Shown here: in pieces, positions 63,394 to 64,000 of the stretch
How the letters are laid out: every line of letters begins with the position of its first letter
How positions within the stretch are numbered: position 1 is the first letter of the stretch
From: Halomonas binhaiensis
GTDB taxonomy: Bacteria > Pseudomonadota > Gammaproteobacteria > Pseudomonadales > Halomonadaceae
Length of the DNA: 64,000 nt
Direction of reading: 5' to 3'
NCBI RefSeq assembly: GCF_008329985.2
Contig: NZ_CP038437.2
Span: 62,001 to 126,000, forward strand
Translations under genes and position numbers: made by a program
Notes under the pieces: model-generated
Databases searched by the model: none
The model's input: the letters and a program-made list of their open reading frames with translations, nothing else
What the model was told of the DNA's origin: nothing

Positions 63394-64000
63394 ATGCCTT
63401 TGAGCCGTAATCCAAAACTGCTGTTTCTGAGCAACGATCCGTTAAAAATGTCGCGGCAACTGGGGGCGCAAGCGTTGACCCTGGAACAAGCCGCACCATT
63501 GCGTGATGATATTTCTACCGATGAAATAACGCCGATTCCCGTATTGGCATATTTTGACAATCGCTTGGCTTCATACCCCTATGTCGGCTTGAAGACCGGC
63601 GCTGTACTGCCAATCGGAAAGGACGATGTGGTTTCCCGGGGCTACGAAGTAACTGTCGCGGGCAAACGCTACGGCAAGGGCTCGTCACGTGAACATAGCC
63701 CTCTGGCGGAAAAAAAGGCCGGGATACGCTTGGTAATTGCCGAAAGCTTCGAGCGTATCTACCGACAAAATGCCGACAATATTGGCTTGCTGACCTCCAC
63801 CGACCTGTCATTGGTGCCTCGGCTGCTGGCAGGCGAAGACATACCGCTCAGTGAATTGATCGGTAGCAGAGACACACTGTCGACTGCCATTCTCAAAAGC
63901 GGGGGGCTGCTGAACTACGGCCGTGACCACCTGAGCAACGAGACCGACTTACCCGCCGAGTGCTCCCTGGATTTACCCGCCGGGCCCCTGACTTTTGCCG
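63394..64000 (+). CDS. Aconitase/isopropylmalate isomerase-like protein (3' end outside window)
   Basis: 202 codons visible, continuing past 64000. Starts after GAGGTGAAAGATC. Residues about 35-135 are a swivel domain of the LeuD/aconitase type: RDDISTDEITPIPV and YGKGSSREHSPLAEKKAG with the active-site SxR, then IAESFERIYRQNADNIGLL. A swivel domain at the N-terminus, before the Fe-S catalytic part presumably following, is the reverse of normal aconitase order. Together with the aminotransferase it could serve keto-acid chain extension or a citrate/malate-like isomerisation. Confidence 0.85.
   Translation, partial: MPLSRNPKLLFLSNDPLKMSRQLGAQALTLEQAAPLRDDISTDEITPIPVLAYFDNRLASYPYVGLKTGAVLPIGKDDVVSRGYEVTVAGKRYGKGSSREHSPLAEKKAGIRLVIAESFERIYRQNADNIGLLTSTDLSLVPRLLAGEDIPLSELIGSRDTLSTAILKSGGLLNYGRDHLSNETDLPAECSLDLPAGPLTFA

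Overview
The window comes from a moderately GC-rich gammaproteobacterium. Gene content and order fit the Halomonadaceae (Halomonas-like): hisBHAF cluster, panZ-like, asmA, mutY-yggX, then tRNA-Phe/Gln/Thr, with selD-mnmH. The family assignment is an inference from gene order and protein style, not from a search.

Region 1 (1-14.69 kb) is host backbone. It holds the end of an AEC permease, an NlpE-like lipoprotein, a broken radA, selD-mnmH, a glutamine-amidotransferase-like protein without its nucleophile, an alkyltransferase-like DNA-damage sensor, a broken DUF416 gene, an outer-membrane protein, the hisB-hisH-hisA-hisF operon, a panZ-like acetyltransferase, a large AsmA protein, mutY, yggX and three tRNAs. 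Two ordinary genes here (radA, DUF416) carry both internal deletions and frameshifts.

Region 2 (14.64-52.95 kb) is a complete-looking P2/phiCTX-type prophage of about 38.3 kb in the 3' end of tRNA-Thr(TGT). It is bounded by 44-bp identical att cores inside a 120-bp duplication with 5 mismatches. From attL it has an integrase, a minus-strand early operon with a P2 gpA replicase and an Ogr-like zinc finger, and a repressor on the plus strand. An AT-rich cargo block follows, with membrane proteins, PAAR proteins, a PAAR-DUF3289 putative toxin with a membrane immunity candidate, and an SOS-controlled umuDC/SRAP pair. Then come the late genes in P2 order (D U T E FII FI - moron - G H I J W PAAR V S R Rz/Rz1 lysin holins X L M N O / P Q). 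I could see the programmed -1 frameshift site of gene E, three matching 23-bp Ogr-type sites at the expected late promoters, and a cos-like 19-mer next to Q. Cargo sits at the two classic P2 moron positions: an acyltransferase at the Z/fun position, and an AT-rich 385-codon gene between cos and att.

Region 3 (53-64 kb) starts with about 1.1 kb of decayed sequence (tRNA fragment, broken small membrane gene). A cupin protein and an IS481-type transposase remnant follow. Then comes a LysR regulator divergent from a run of eight co-oriented genes: MFS exporter, clavaminate-synthase-like Fe(II)/2-oxoglutarate oxygenase, class I aminotransferase, FAD/NAD(P)-binding protein, isochorismatase-fold protein lacking the catalytic cysteine, ChrR-like cupin and an aconitase/isopropylmalate-isomerase-like protein cut by the window end. 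This looks like a small-molecule biosynthetic or modification cluster built on an amino or keto acid. I do not recognise it as a known pathway, and it is the best candidate for an undescribed system, next to the prophage PAAR-DUF3289 module.
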